A stretch of 64,000 nucleotides of DNA, from contig CAYGBC010000055.1 in NCBI GenBank assembly GCA_964348015.1, positions 1-64,000 of the forward strand. Direction: 5' to 3'. Shown piece by piece: positions 9,425 to 17,676 of the stretch (position 1 is its first letter; each line of letters starts with the position of its first letter). A program made the position numbers and the translations under genes. The stretch comes from SOIA01 sp964348015 (GTDB lineage Bacteria > Acidobacteriota > Aminicenantia > Aminicenantales > Aminicenantaceae). Below the pieces are notes generated by a model. That model saw only the letters and a list, made by a program, of their open reading frames with translations, had not been told where the DNA came from and made no database searches.

Positions 9425-10597
9425 ATGGATAATCTCATTTTTCTTGACAATGGGGCCACATCCTTTCCCAAGCCTGATGAAGTCTACACGTTCATGGATC
9501 ATTTCTTCAGGAATTTTGGCGTGAATCCTGGCCGGTCAGGATATGACCTGTGCATGGAAACAGGTGAACTCGTGGAAGACACAAGGAAGATGATGACCGA
9601 ATTTTTCAACGGAAAGGATCCCAACAGGCTGTGTTTTTCTTATAACTCCACTGATGCGTTGAATCTCATCATTTTCGGGATGCTCAAGGACGGTGATCAG
9701 GCCGTGACAACAACTCTGGAACACAATTCAGTGCTCAGGCCTCTGTATCACCTGTATAAATATAACGGTGTGGAAGTCGATCACATACCATTTGACAGAA
9801 AAGGATTTGTCGATCCTGATGACTTCCCGAAAAAATTCAAAAAGAACACCAAGCTGGTCATTGTCAACCACGCCTCTAACGTGATCGGAACCATCCAACC
9901 CTTGAAAGAGATCGGAAAACACTGCAGGGAGAACGGAATCCCGTTCGCCATCGATACCTCCCAATCTGCCGGGAAAATCCCGATTGATATCGAAGAGCTG
10001 AACGTGGATATCGTTGCTTTCACAGGCCACAAGTCTCTTCTTGGCCCCACGGGGATCGGCGGTCTGTATGTCAGGGAAGGGATTGAAATCAGGCATACTC
10101 GGGCAGGAGGAACAGGGGTTCGCTCAGCCGTACGCACGCATCTGGATGAGTATCCCTACAGGCTGGAGTACGGAACTTTGAATGTGATGGGAGTGGCTGG
10201 CCTTCATGCAGGTCTTAAATGGATAGGGAAAAAAGGATTGGACACACTTCACGAGCACGAAATGAAGCTCACCACAATACTCAGAGATGGGCTGAAGGAT
10301 GTCGATGGAGTGACCCTCTATTGCCAGGAAGACCTGACAGACCACATCAGTGTCTTTCTTTTTAACGTAGACGGACAGGAAGCCTTGAACACATCCACTC
10401 TTTTGGATGTGGATTATAATATCGCCAGCCGAAGTGGGCTCCACTGCGCACCGCTCGTTCATGAACAACTCGGCACCGATAAAATCGGGGGAGCGGTAAG
10501 GTTTGGAATCGGCCCCTTCAATACAGAGGAAGAAATTCAAACGGCCATAGATGCCGTGAAGGAAATATCGGAAATAAAAAAAACAACGAAGAAATAA
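9425..10597 (+). CDS. Class V aminotransferase, cysteine desulfurase-like
   Basis: 390-residue PLP enzyme of the NifS/SufS superfamily, closest in feel to the cysteine desulfurase-like group that starts with FLDNGATSFPKP. The PLP lysine is in FTGHKSLLGPTG, the histidine that stacks on PLP is in TLEHNSVLRP, and SGLHCAPL supplies a cysteine in the place of the persulfide-forming residue. It therefore probably mobilises sulfur from cysteine. The start has a good ribosome-binding site (GGAGGATTGA-ATG). It is convergent with a cysteine synthase gene that is followed, on the other strand, by dsrC, so the three form a small sulfur neighbourhood. Confidence 0.88.
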   Translation: MDNLIFLDNGATSFPKPDEVYTFMDHFFRNFGVNPGRSGYDLCMETGELVEDTRKMMTEFFNGKDPNRLCFSYNSTDALNLIIFGMLKDGDQAVTTTLEHNSVLRPLYHLYKYNGVEVDHIPFDRKGFVDPDDFPKKFKKNTKLVIVNHASNVIGTIQPLKEIGKHCRENGIPFAIDTSQSAGKIPIDIEELNVDIVAFTGHKSLLGPTGIGGLYVREGIEIRHTRAGGTGVRSAVRTHLDEYPYRLEYGTLNVMGVAGLHAGLKWIGKKGLDTLHEHEMKLTTILRDGLKDVDGVTLYCQEDLTDHISVFLFNVDGQEALNTSTLLDVDYNIASRSGLHCAPLVHEQLGTDKIGGAVRFGIGPFNTEEEIQTAIDAVKEISEIKKTTKK

Positions 10598-10609
10598 TAG
10601 AATTCCCTT

Positions 10610-10641
10610 AAATTTGAGTACGTCGAATAACTCTCAAATTT
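10610..10641. terminator. Possible bidirectional terminator hairpin
   Basis: A perfect 9-bp inverted repeat, AAATTTGAG at 10610-10618 with CTCAAATTT at 10633-10641, sits in the 48-base gap between two convergent genes. It is AT-rich and its T tail is short, so termination strength is uncertain. Confidence 0.45.
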
Positions 10642-10645
10642 TTAC

Positions 10646-11698
10646 TTAATCACAGGGCTCAAGAACACAGCAGCGACTCGCTCCTTTCTGGCATTCCTCA
10701 CGCATTTCAGGTTTTTCTAGCGTGCAGCAGTGGATAGTGCATATATCCGGACTGTGATGGAAGAGTTCTGTGCTCAAATATTTCATTCCTGAATCGGGAA
10801 TGACTGTCACTACGGTTTTATCTTCTCCCAAATCTTGAGAGACTTTGAGACTCGCAAAAACGTTCGCTCCTGCAGAATACCCTGCAAAAATTCCTTCGAG
10901 GCGAGCAAGACGACAAGCTGTGGCCTTGGCCTCAATGTCAGTCACTTTGATGATCTCATCGTAATGTTCATGCTTTAAAAGCTCAGGAACGAATCCTTCA
11001 CCAATCCCCTGTATCCTGTGGTATCCAGGACAATCGCCGGCTATGACAGCTGAATCGGCGGGTTCAACGACGTATATGAGTGTCTGAGGATTTTCTTTCT
11101 TCAATCTCAGACTAACGCCCATGGCCGTTCCTGACGTTCCTACTCCTGCAACAAAAACATCCACATGTCCTTCGGTGGCTTCCCATATTTCTTCAGCTGT
11201 AGTCTTCTGGTGGGCAAGGGTGTTTGCTGGATTGGAAAATTGATTCGGCATGAAATGGCCGGATTTTGAGGCCAGCTCCTCAGCTTTGGCCAGAGTGGCT
11301 TCCACATCCTCTTTGGTAAAAGTTCCAGGCTCTGCCTCAGCCTGACTGGGAACAAGCACGAGTTCCGCCCCAAAGGCGGTCATCATATCTTTGCGTTCCT
11401 GGCTCATCTGTTCTGGCATAACCGCGATCATGTGATAGCCCTTCAACGCACAAACAAGAGCCAAGCTGGTACCTGTATTTCCGCTTGTGGGTTCGACGAT
11501 ACAATCCCCTTTTTTAATCTTTCCCTGGCGTTCGGCTTCTTCGATCATCGAAAGGGCGACTCGGTCTTTAACGCTTCCGCTCGGATTATAATATTCCAGT
11601 TTTGCTAAAATTGAGGCTTTAAGGTCCTTTTTTATTCGGCTGAGCCGGACAATGGGAGTATTCCCGATCAAGTCCAAAATACTGTCATATATTTTCAT
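10646..11698 (-). CDS. cysK: Cysteine synthase family protein with a Cys-rich C-terminal tail
   Basis: 350-residue PLP-dependent O-acetylserine sulfhydrylase/cystathionine β-synthase family enzyme that makes cysteine from an activated serine and sulfide. The start IGNTPIVRLS, the PLP lysine in NPSGSVKDRVA, the EPTSGNTGTSLA loop and the glycine-rich VAGVGTSGTAMGV loop are all present. The family usually ends near residue 310-320; here about 31 further residues (320-350) carry seven cysteines (320, 324, 325, 336, 343, 344, 349), including two adjacent pairs. Such a tail is not standard for CysK and may bind metal or carry sulfur. A ribosome-binding site (AAGGAGCTGGAGTA) precedes the ATG. dsrC lies 74 bases upstream on the same strand. 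Confidence 0.9.
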   Translation of the reverse strand: MKIYDSILDLIGNTPIVRLSRIKKDLKASILAKLEYYNPSGSVKDRVALSMIEEAERQGKIKKGDCIVEPTSGNTGTSLALVCALKGYHMIAVMPEQMSQERKDMMTAFGAELVLVPSQAEAEPGTFTKEDVEATLAKAEELASKSGHFMPNQFSNPANTLAHQKTTAEEIWEATEGHVDVFVAGVGTSGTAMGVSLRLKKENPQTLIYVVEPADSAVIAGDCPGYHRIQGIGEGFVPELLKHEHYDEIIKVTDIEAKATACRLARLEGIFAGYSAGANVFASLKVSQDLGEDKTVVTVIPDSGMKYLSTELFHHSPDICTIHCCTLEKPEMREECQKGASRCCVLEPCD

Positions 11699-11772
11699 TA
11701 CTCCAGCTCCTTTTTAATCAGTGAATTCTGATCTATGAAGGAAAAATTGGAGGCCTATTTCTCTTTGTAGTC

Positions 11773-12093
11773 CTATACACACCCATCGGGTTTAGGAAGA
11801 CCGGCCACCTTGCAGGCGCCTTTGGCCGGGCCGGACGGAAAGAGTTCGAAGATGTAACGAAGTTGAAATCCTGTGGTTTTACAGAGCTTTCGGACCATAG
11901 GAGCCAAATTTTTCTCGAGATAATAATTCCGGATATAATGTATGACCGCCCAGTGATCATCAGTCAATTCTTCTATACCCTCTTCTTCTCTGGCCAAGGT
12001 TTCTGCGACGTCCTTGGCCCAGTCCTCATGATTGACTAAGAATCCTTCTTCGTTGACTTCAATTTTCTTTCCTTGGACTTCGATGGTTGGCAT
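11773..12093 (-). CDS. dsrC: DsrC family sulfur-carrier protein
   Basis: 106 residues of the DsrC/TusE family, which carries sulfur as a persulfide or trisulfide on a flexible C-terminal arm. Typical parts are the start TIEVQGKKIEVNEEGFL, a central helical HWAVIHYIRNYYLE and the arm LFPSGPAKGACKVAGL followed by KPDGCV. Both conserved cysteines are present, in GACK and as the penultimate residue, which marks true DsrC rather than TusE, where only the last is kept. Two ATGs are adjacent (12096 and 12093); the GGAG ribosome-binding site is better spaced for 12093. No dsrAB or tus genes are in the window. Upstream of cysK on the same strand. Confidence 0.92.
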   Translation of the reverse strand: MPTIEVQGKKIEVNEEGFLVNHEDWAKDVAETLAREEEGIEELTDDHWAVIHYIRNYYLEKNLAPMVRKLCKTTGFQLRYIFELFPSGPAKGACKVAGLPKPDGCV

Positions 12094-12370
12094 CATAAAC
12101 TCCTCTGTTCTCGACGATCATAAAACGAGCTATTATAGCACATTCGAATTGAATGTTCGACGATTTCTCAGATCCGCACGCATCCCCATTTCCGTGACTT
12201 TCTTTTGGAAATCAGTCAATCTTTTAAGGAAGTCATCCGGAAGCGAGTGGGCATCGTTCCTCAAAGAAGAGAGCCAGCCGCCCGCAGGAAACTCCTTTTA
12301 TTTTTTTCTTGAAGAAACGTGTCATAACTTTTAAAATAATTCACCATAAAATTTATGAAGGAGGTAGGGA

Positions 12371-13432
12371 ATGGTAAAACTGCGCTGGCTTTTCTTCTTC
12401 ACAGCCCTCCTGCTTGTGTTCTATCTTTCTGGAAATATGAACGGACAACCCGACCTGTCCGTCAAAGAGATCATAGCCAGAAACATTGAAGCCGCGGGAG
12501 GAATCAAGAATTTATCCAATGTCCAGAATTACTCATTCAGATCCGGCCCCACAACATACTACATGTCGAAGAAAGGATTGATGAAGCAGACGGAAGGCCG
12601 GGATGACATCATCACTGAAGTCATCCTCGTCGAGAAGAATTCCGTGCGAAAGAACTGTTTCAATAATGTCACTGAAATCTCCGGAATACAGGGGGCTGTC
12701 TTGCAAGGTCTTGCCCAGCTGCAGAGCGGAGTCTTCACTCTTCGAAATTTCGGAAAACAATTGGAGTCCAAAGGCCTGAAAAAATTCGGCCCGCAAAATC
12801 TGTATTGGGTGAGCACGCAAATCGGAGGTCTCACAGTGGATTTCTATCTGGACTCCACATATTTCACGCTCAAACGGATGGTTTTCAAGGGATTCGACGA
12901 GAACCAGAACTTATACGAGATCAACTATGACTTCGGTCCTTACGAGGAGTTTGAGGGAGTGAAAATTCCGTCTTCCTGGTTCAGATCCCAGGTGGGAACA
13001 AGAGGGAGTACGGTTGAAATCGCTGATGTCAAGGTCAATTCGTCGCTTACTCAAAATTTCTTCTCGGATCTCAGCATCAATGCAGGCGAAGTGGAAATCG
13101 GAAAGGGCTCACTGAAGGGGAACATCATCCAGTCCAGCTTCAGACGGAACAGGCTCACCATCTATACGAACTGGACAGATAAGTGTATCCAGGGAGCTGG
13201 ATTCAAGGCTAATGACAAACTTCTTCTGGGGTTAGGAGAAACAGAGGTTGAGATCGAATTGCTTAAAAATTTCCCACCCAGAAGCTCTATTGGCCCGGGC
13301 GCCAAATTTATGGTGCCCAATCCGAGAAGTGAAAATTACGTCATTTACTTGATATCCCCGGAATTCAAGGATCTGGCCGAACAATTAGAGCCTCTCTTAC
13401 TTATCCGTCTTAAGAAAAATCAATCAGAATAG
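12371..13432 (+). CDS. Exported protein, LolA/LppX-like fold suspected
   Basis: 353 residues with a Sec signal peptide at 1-26 (LRWLFFFTALLLVFYLSG). The first part of the mature protein (IIARNIEAAGGIKNLSNVQNY) matches the opening seen in many bacterial exported proteins with an outer-membrane lipoprotein-sorting-like half-barrel, and the middle has alternating β strands (DFYLDSTYFTLKRMVF). The last 100 residues look like a separate domain. No catalytic motif is seen. Strong ribosome-binding site (AAGGAGGTAGGGA). It is 9 bases upstream of the Tat-exported aldo/keto reductase gene, so the two are almost certainly co-transcribed and act in the same envelope process. Confidence 0.75.
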   Translation: MVKLRWLFFFTALLLVFYLSGNMNGQPDLSVKEIIARNIEAAGGIKNLSNVQNYSFRSGPTTYYMSKKGLMKQTEGRDDIITEVILVEKNSVRKNCFNNVTEISGIQGAVLQGLAQLQSGVFTLRNFGKQLESKGLKKFGPQNLYWVSTQIGGLTVDFYLDSTYFTLKRMVFKGFDENQNLYEINYDFGPYEEFEGVKIPSSWFRSQVGTRGSTVEIADVKVNSSLTQNFFSDLSINAGEVEIGKGSLKGNIIQSSFRRNRLTIYTNWTDKCIQGAGFKANDKLLLGLGETEVEIELLKNFPPRSSIGPGAKFMVPNPRSENYVIYLISPEFKDLAEQLEPLLLIRLKKNQSE

Positions 13433-13441
13433 GAGGAAATC

Positions 13442-14620
13442 ATGTCGAACATAAACCGTCGGAATTTTTTAACAACCTTGACTTCTGGTGTGCTGGGCAT
13501 CGGCCTGTCCAAGAACGTCAAAGCAAGTTCTCGAAAAACAGGATATTCTCAAAGTGAATCCACTCCGATCAAAATTCTGAAATACAAAAACCTGGGAAAC
13601 ACCGGGATCAAAGTGCCGGATGTGAGCTGTGGAGCCATATCATTCTTCGAGCCGAACGTCCTCAGATACGCCTTTGACCTTGGAGTGACCTATTTTGACA
13701 CCGCTGAGGGATACATGCGCAAGAAGAGTGAATCCTTTATCGGAGAAGCTCTCAGTGATATCAGAGGCAAAGTCACCATCACGACCAAGCATTACCATGG
13801 CCCAAAAATCAAAAGAGAACAGATTCTCCGAAGAGTCGAAGACAGCCTGAAGCGCATGAAGAGTGACTACATCGATATCGCCATGGTGCACAATGTCAGC
13901 GATCTTTCCTTGCTTGATAGCGAGGAGATCCAGGCGGCTTATGCGCAACTGAAAAAAGACGGCAAAGTCCGGTTCACCGGATTCTCTACGCATAACGCAA
14001 AATTGACTCTGAAACAGGCACTGACGAAAGATTTCGCCCAGGTCGTCCTTGTGATCTACAATCATGACGAAGGCCAAGAAATCGAGCCTCTTCTCGCACA
14101 AGTCCACAAGAAAGGCATCGGGACTGTGGCCATGAAAGTCTTTGCGGGCGGAAAACACGGCAACCTGAAATCCCTCATCAGTCAGGAAGTGAGCTACCCC
14201 CAGGCAGCCATCCGCTGGGTTATGAGCAATCCGAACATCGACACGTGCATCCCGACCATGAGCAGCTATTCCCATGTCGAAGACTATGTGGCGGCTTCAG
14301 GAAAGCCTCTCAACAGGGCAGATTTAGACGTAATCGCGGAATATCAGCGTCAAATCAAAGACCAGTACTGCAGAGTCAGCTGTCAGGAATGTCTCGAGTC
14401 CTGTCCGCAGAACGTAGCGATCAACGATGTTCTCCGGTTCAAAATGTACTTCGAGGATTACCGGATGGAAAAAGAAGCCATGCGGTACTATGGAGAGCTC
14501 GAAGAGAATCAAAAGCCGCTTGATTGCGAAAACTGTTCCGGATACTGCGAGAGCGCCTGCCGATACAGACTGAAAGTCAAAGAAAAGCTGATCCATGCCC
14601 ATGAAATCCTGAGTGCTTGA
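13442..14620 (+). CDS. Tat-exported aldo/keto reductase with C-terminal ferredoxin-type cysteines
   Basis: 392 residues. A twin-arginine signal (NRRNFLTTL) opens the protein, so it is probably exported folded with its cofactors. The aldo/keto reductase barrel spans about 45-300: GNTGIKVPDVSCG, the catalytic-type Asp-Ala-Glu-Gly-Tyr segment (FDTAEGYMRK) and TTKHYHG. The C-terminal part has two cysteine clusters, CRVSCQECLESCP and CENCSGYCESAC, consistent with Fe-S binding as seen in related ferredoxin-fused reductases. The ribosome-binding site is AGGAGGAAATC. The tight spacing after the upstream exported-protein gene suggests a two-gene operon. Substrate unknown. Confidence 0.88.
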   Translation: MSNINRRNFLTTLTSGVLGIGLSKNVKASSRKTGYSQSESTPIKILKYKNLGNTGIKVPDVSCGAISFFEPNVLRYAFDLGVTYFDTAEGYMRKKSESFIGEALSDIRGKVTITTKHYHGPKIKREQILRRVEDSLKRMKSDYIDIAMVHNVSDLSLLDSEEIQAAYAQLKKDGKVRFTGFSTHNAKLTLKQALTKDFAQVVLVIYNHDEGQEIEPLLAQVHKKGIGTVAMKVFAGGKHGNLKSLISQEVSYPQAAIRWVMSNPNIDTCIPTMSSYSHVEDYVAASGKPLNRADLDVIAEYQRQIKDQYCRVSCQECLESCPQNVAINDVLRFKMYFEDYRMEKEAMRYYGELEENQKPLDCENCSGYCESACRYRLKVKEKLIHAHEILSA

Positions 14621-14692
14621 CCTCCCTTCTGAACCTATGTAAGCTTTAAGAAGTACTGTTGAGACACGTGCAATTCAAAAAGGAGGGGTATC

Positions 14693-15424
14693 ATGCGTAA
14701 AGCATCCATTCTGGCTGCTGCCATTATGATAGGTTTTACGTTTCAGGCAGCCGCTCAAAAAGGCTTCACAGAAGACATCTTTCAAACCGCCAAAGGAGAT
14801 TTGAAAATCACGTTCATCGGTCACGGGACGTTGATGTTCACCTTTAGCGGGAAGATCATCCATGTCGATCCTTACAGCCGTGTAGCCGATTACTCCAGTC
14901 TGCCTAAAGCAGACCTCATCCTGATCACTCACGAACACGGGGATCACCTCGACACCAAAGCTCTTGCAGCTGTTCAAAAAACCGGAACAGAGATCGTCCT
15001 CACGCAAAAGTGTGTGGCAAAAGTAGACGGCACAGTCATGAAAAACGGTGATGTCAAAACACTCATGGGATTGAAGATCGAAGCTGTTCCCGCGTATAAC
15101 ATCAAACACATGCGGTCGGAAAACAGGCCTTTTCATCCCAAAGGTGACGGAAACGGCTATATCATCACCTTCGGCAACACGAGAGTGTATGTGGCGGGTG
15201 ATACGGAAAATACACCGGAGATGAAGGCTCTGAAAAACATCGATATCGCTTTCCTGCCGATGAACCTTCCCTACACCATGACACCGGAGATGGTGGCGGA
15301 CGCGGCCAAAGCATTCAAGCCAAAGGTGCTCTATCCCTACCATTATGGCCGAACAGACACATCTCAGCTTGTCGAGTTGTTGAAGGATGCGAAAGGAATA
15401 GAAGTCCGTATACGGGATATGTAA
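14693..15424 (+). CDS. Exported metallo-β-lactamase-fold hydrolase (UlaG-like)
   Basis: 243 residues with a Sec signal peptide (1-21, ILAAAIMIGFTFQAAAQ). The mature part is a metallo-β-lactamase fold of the UlaG-like group: FIGHGTLMF near the start, the metal-binding HEHGDHLD motif, VAGDTENTPE (the bridging Asp) and a C-terminal YPYHYGRT histidine. This set supports a dinuclear-metal hydrolase in the periplasm; the substrate cannot be told. Strong ribosome-binding site (AAGGAGGGGTATC). It is 72 bases after the aldo/keto reductase gene and may be part of the same unit. Confidence 0.88.
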   Translation: MRKASILAAAIMIGFTFQAAAQKGFTEDIFQTAKGDLKITFIGHGTLMFTFSGKIIHVDPYSRVADYSSLPKADLILITHEHGDHLDTKALAAVQKTGTEIVLTQKCVAKVDGTVMKNGDVKTLMGLKIEAVPAYNIKHMRSENRPFHPKGDGNGYIITFGNTRVYVAGDTENTPEMKALKNIDIAFLPMNLPYTMTPEMVADAAKAFKPKVLYPYHYGRTDTSQLVELLKDAKGIEVRIRDM

Positions 15425-15466
15425 AAGCCGATTTCAATCCTCGCTTTTTGAGCAGAATTCGCTCCG

Positions 15467-15967
15467 CTAACAGCCGAACTTCGAGCTGTCAAATTCAGCC
15501 TGACGTCCCTGTCCCTCGAGCAACTCAGGAATAACGGCCCACAAGACTTTCCAGGAATCCGTGTGCTCCAAACAGACAACCCCGGAATTCCGAACAGAAA
15601 TCAGCTCTTTTTCCTCCACACCGCTCAAAAGGAGTGCAGCCAGTTTCTGCACAAAAGGCAGGTGGCCGACAAGCATCAGATCCTTGTTCAACGCCTCGAT
15701 CTCTCCTGGAAAATTCCCCACCGGGTCCATGGGATTGAGATCCTTTCTTTCTTGAGTCTCAGGAGAGGATATCATCTCCGTCATGATTCGGGCTGTTTGA
15801 ACCGCTCTTTTTTTCGGACTGTGCCAGACGAGATCGACTCGAATATTTTTCTCCTTCAGGAATGCAGCAATCTTCCGGGACTCCGATTCTCCTTCTGGAC
15901 TGAGTGACTTTTCAGGATCAACCTCACCGGACATGGAGAGTCCGTGCTGAACCAGATAGAGCTTCAT
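15467..15967 (-). CDS. sixA: SixA-like histidine phosphatase
   Basis: 166-residue member of the histidine phosphatase superfamily, nearest to SixA, which removes phosphate from phosphohistidine. The opening reads LYLVQHGLSMS and the second catalytic histidine is in LVGHLPFVQ; LSPEGESES and WHSPKKRAVQTA also fit. The usual Arg before the catalytic His (RHG) is Gln here, which is unusual. The start at 15967 is chosen because GAGGAGG lies 7 bases upstream; a longer frame to 16000 lacks this support. It is convergent with the metallo-hydrolase gene. Confidence 0.82.
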   Translation of the reverse strand: MKLYLVQHGLSMSGEVDPEKSLSPEGESESRKIAAFLKEKNIRVDLVWHSPKKRAVQTARIMTEMISSPETQERKDLNPMDPVGNFPGEIEALNKDLMLVGHLPFVQKLAALLLSGVEEKELISVRNSGVVCLEHTDSWKVLWAVIPELLEGQGRQAEFDSSKFGC

Positions 15968-16070
15968 CTCTACGCCTCCTCTTCTTTCATTTATATACAC
16001 TTATTCACTGTGAGGCAAATTTTTTCGTTAGACAGGCATTGGTTTCTTCCAGAAGATAAGTCTGATTAGG

Positions 16071-17444
16071 CTAATACAACAAATAGGATTTTATCCGTTT
16101 TGAAAAACTATCGAGCTCCTCTATGTAGCTTTCAATAATATTTCTGACACCCACGCCTCTCTCCAGAGATTCTCTCAGCCGAGACGTTCCCATGATTTTA
16201 TCGAAATAGGCATCGTGAAATTCAAAGTGTTCAGGGTAGAGCTGCATGACCGTTTGAATAATGTGGAGTGAAGTGTCGAATGACTTATACTGATGCCTGT
16301 CCACAATGTGAATGTGTACGCCACCGCAAAGCTCCCCCTTATATTTGGAGAATGTCGGGGTAAACCAGGCTTCTCTGAACTTGACACCGGGAAGGGCAAG
16401 TCCATTGAGCTTCTCGGCCAGCCGGAAACCATCGATCCACGGGGCGCCGAAAAGCTCGAACGGTTTGGTCGTTCCTCTTCCTTCAGATACGTTCGTCCCC
16501 TCCAGAAAAACCTGTCCGGGATAAACCGTGGCTGTCGCGAGAGTGGGCATGTTGGGTGAAGGAATCACCCAGGGAAGAGAGGTCTCATCATACCATAACT
16601 CTCGTCTCCATCCTTCCATCGGGATCACTGTCAGATCGGCCTTTTTGGCAAGAAATTTATCGTTAAAATAACTGGCGAGCTCTCCGACTGTCATTCCATG
16701 CCTGACCGGAACAGGATAAAGCCCGACAAAAGAGCTGTATTCCGGGTATTCCAGCAGCGGTCCTTCCACGTCTATTCCGTTTATCGGATTGGGGCGGTCC
16801 AGCACGATGAATTCGATATCATTCTCTGCGCACGCCTCCATGCAGTAGGCCATTGTCGCCACGTACGAGTAAATTCTTGTCCCCACATCCTGAATATCGA
16901 ACACCAGGACATCGATGCTCTCGACCATCGATTGCTCCGGCACTTTACCTCTATCTTCCGTATCAAAGGAGCGCATGTACTCATCAATGTCCTTGAACAT
17001 CCCCTTAGCCGGCTTCAGCGACTGCCCGTACAGGCTGAACACCGGAATACTGTATTCAGGAATGTCATACCGTTCGTCTATGTAGAACGGAACATACTCT
17101 CCGGCCTGCGCGTTTCCCCTGACTCCATGCTCTGGTCCGTACAGGGCCACGAGGTTGATCTCCGGATTTCTGTAGAAAAGGTCGACGCTGTTCTCCAGAC
17201 GACTGCTGACTCCTGTCGGATTTGTGATCAAACCGACACGCTTCCCCTTAACCAGACCCAGATGCTTATCCATAAAAACTTCGATCCCGAGCTTGACTGT
17301 TTCTTGCCTGCTTCGAACGCCGACTTCCTGTCTGTTCTGACAAGCTGGCCAGAAGACCATGGCTGCGAACACAAAAATTAACAGGATTCTGACAACAGGA
17401 CGAATGCACGCGTCGATTTTATATGAGGATTTATGCATTCCCAT
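16071..17444 (-). CDS. NamZ-type exo-β-N-acetylmuramidase (DUF1343), exported
   Basis: 457 residues of the DUF1343 family, whose characterised member NamZ releases N-acetylmuramic acid from peptidoglycan fragments. The N-terminus has a hydrophobic signal (about 18-34) followed by PAC, so it may be a lipoprotein, though the lipobox is not ideal. Family hallmarks are LGLVKGKRVGLITNPTG, ALYGPEHGVRG, VFDIQDVGTRIYSYV and DRPNPINGIDVEGP. The ATG has GGAG six bases upstream. This fits cell-wall recycling or scavenging, in line with the many exported hydrolases nearby. Confidence 0.9.
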   Translation of the reverse strand: MGMHKSSYKIDACIRPVVRILLIFVFAAMVFWPACQNRQEVGVRSRQETVKLGIEVFMDKHLGLVKGKRVGLITNPTGVSSRLENSVDLFYRNPEINLVALYGPEHGVRGNAQAGEYVPFYIDERYDIPEYSIPVFSLYGQSLKPAKGMFKDIDEYMRSFDTEDRGKVPEQSMVESIDVLVFDIQDVGTRIYSYVATMAYCMEACAENDIEFIVLDRPNPINGIDVEGPLLEYPEYSSFVGLYPVPVRHGMTVGELASYFNDKFLAKKADLTVIPMEGWRRELWYDETSLPWVIPSPNMPTLATATVYPGQVFLEGTNVSEGRGTTKPFELFGAPWIDGFRLAEKLNGLALPGVKFREAWFTPTFSKYKGELCGGVHIHIVDRHQYKSFDTSLHIIQTVMQLYPEHFEFHDAYFDKIMGTSRLRESLERGVGVRNIIESYIEELDSFSKRIKSYLLY

Positions 17445-17592
17445 TCAATTCTCCAGAATGACTTTTCTATTCGTTAATGTAATCGAACATCCAGAGTTAT
17501 ACAACAGATATTTTTAATCCCTCTTGCAGCCTGAGAGGAAGTGATGAGGAAAAAATGAGTGGGCATGGAACGAAAGGGCAGTTAGAGAGGAG

Positions 17593-17631
17593 AAAAAAAG
17601 CGGGGACTCGAGGCTTATCAAATCCCCGCTT
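17593..17631 (-). terminator. Rho-independent terminator
   Basis: On the minus strand a perfect 9-bp stem (AAGCGGGGA with TCCCCGCTT, at 17598-17606 and 17623-17631) is followed by a run of T. It lies 46 bases past the stop of the outer-membrane protein gene and is well placed to end its transcript. Confidence 0.9.
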
Positions 17632-17676
17632 GACCTTCGAAATAAAAATAATTTATCGGATCAATCGAACTGATTT

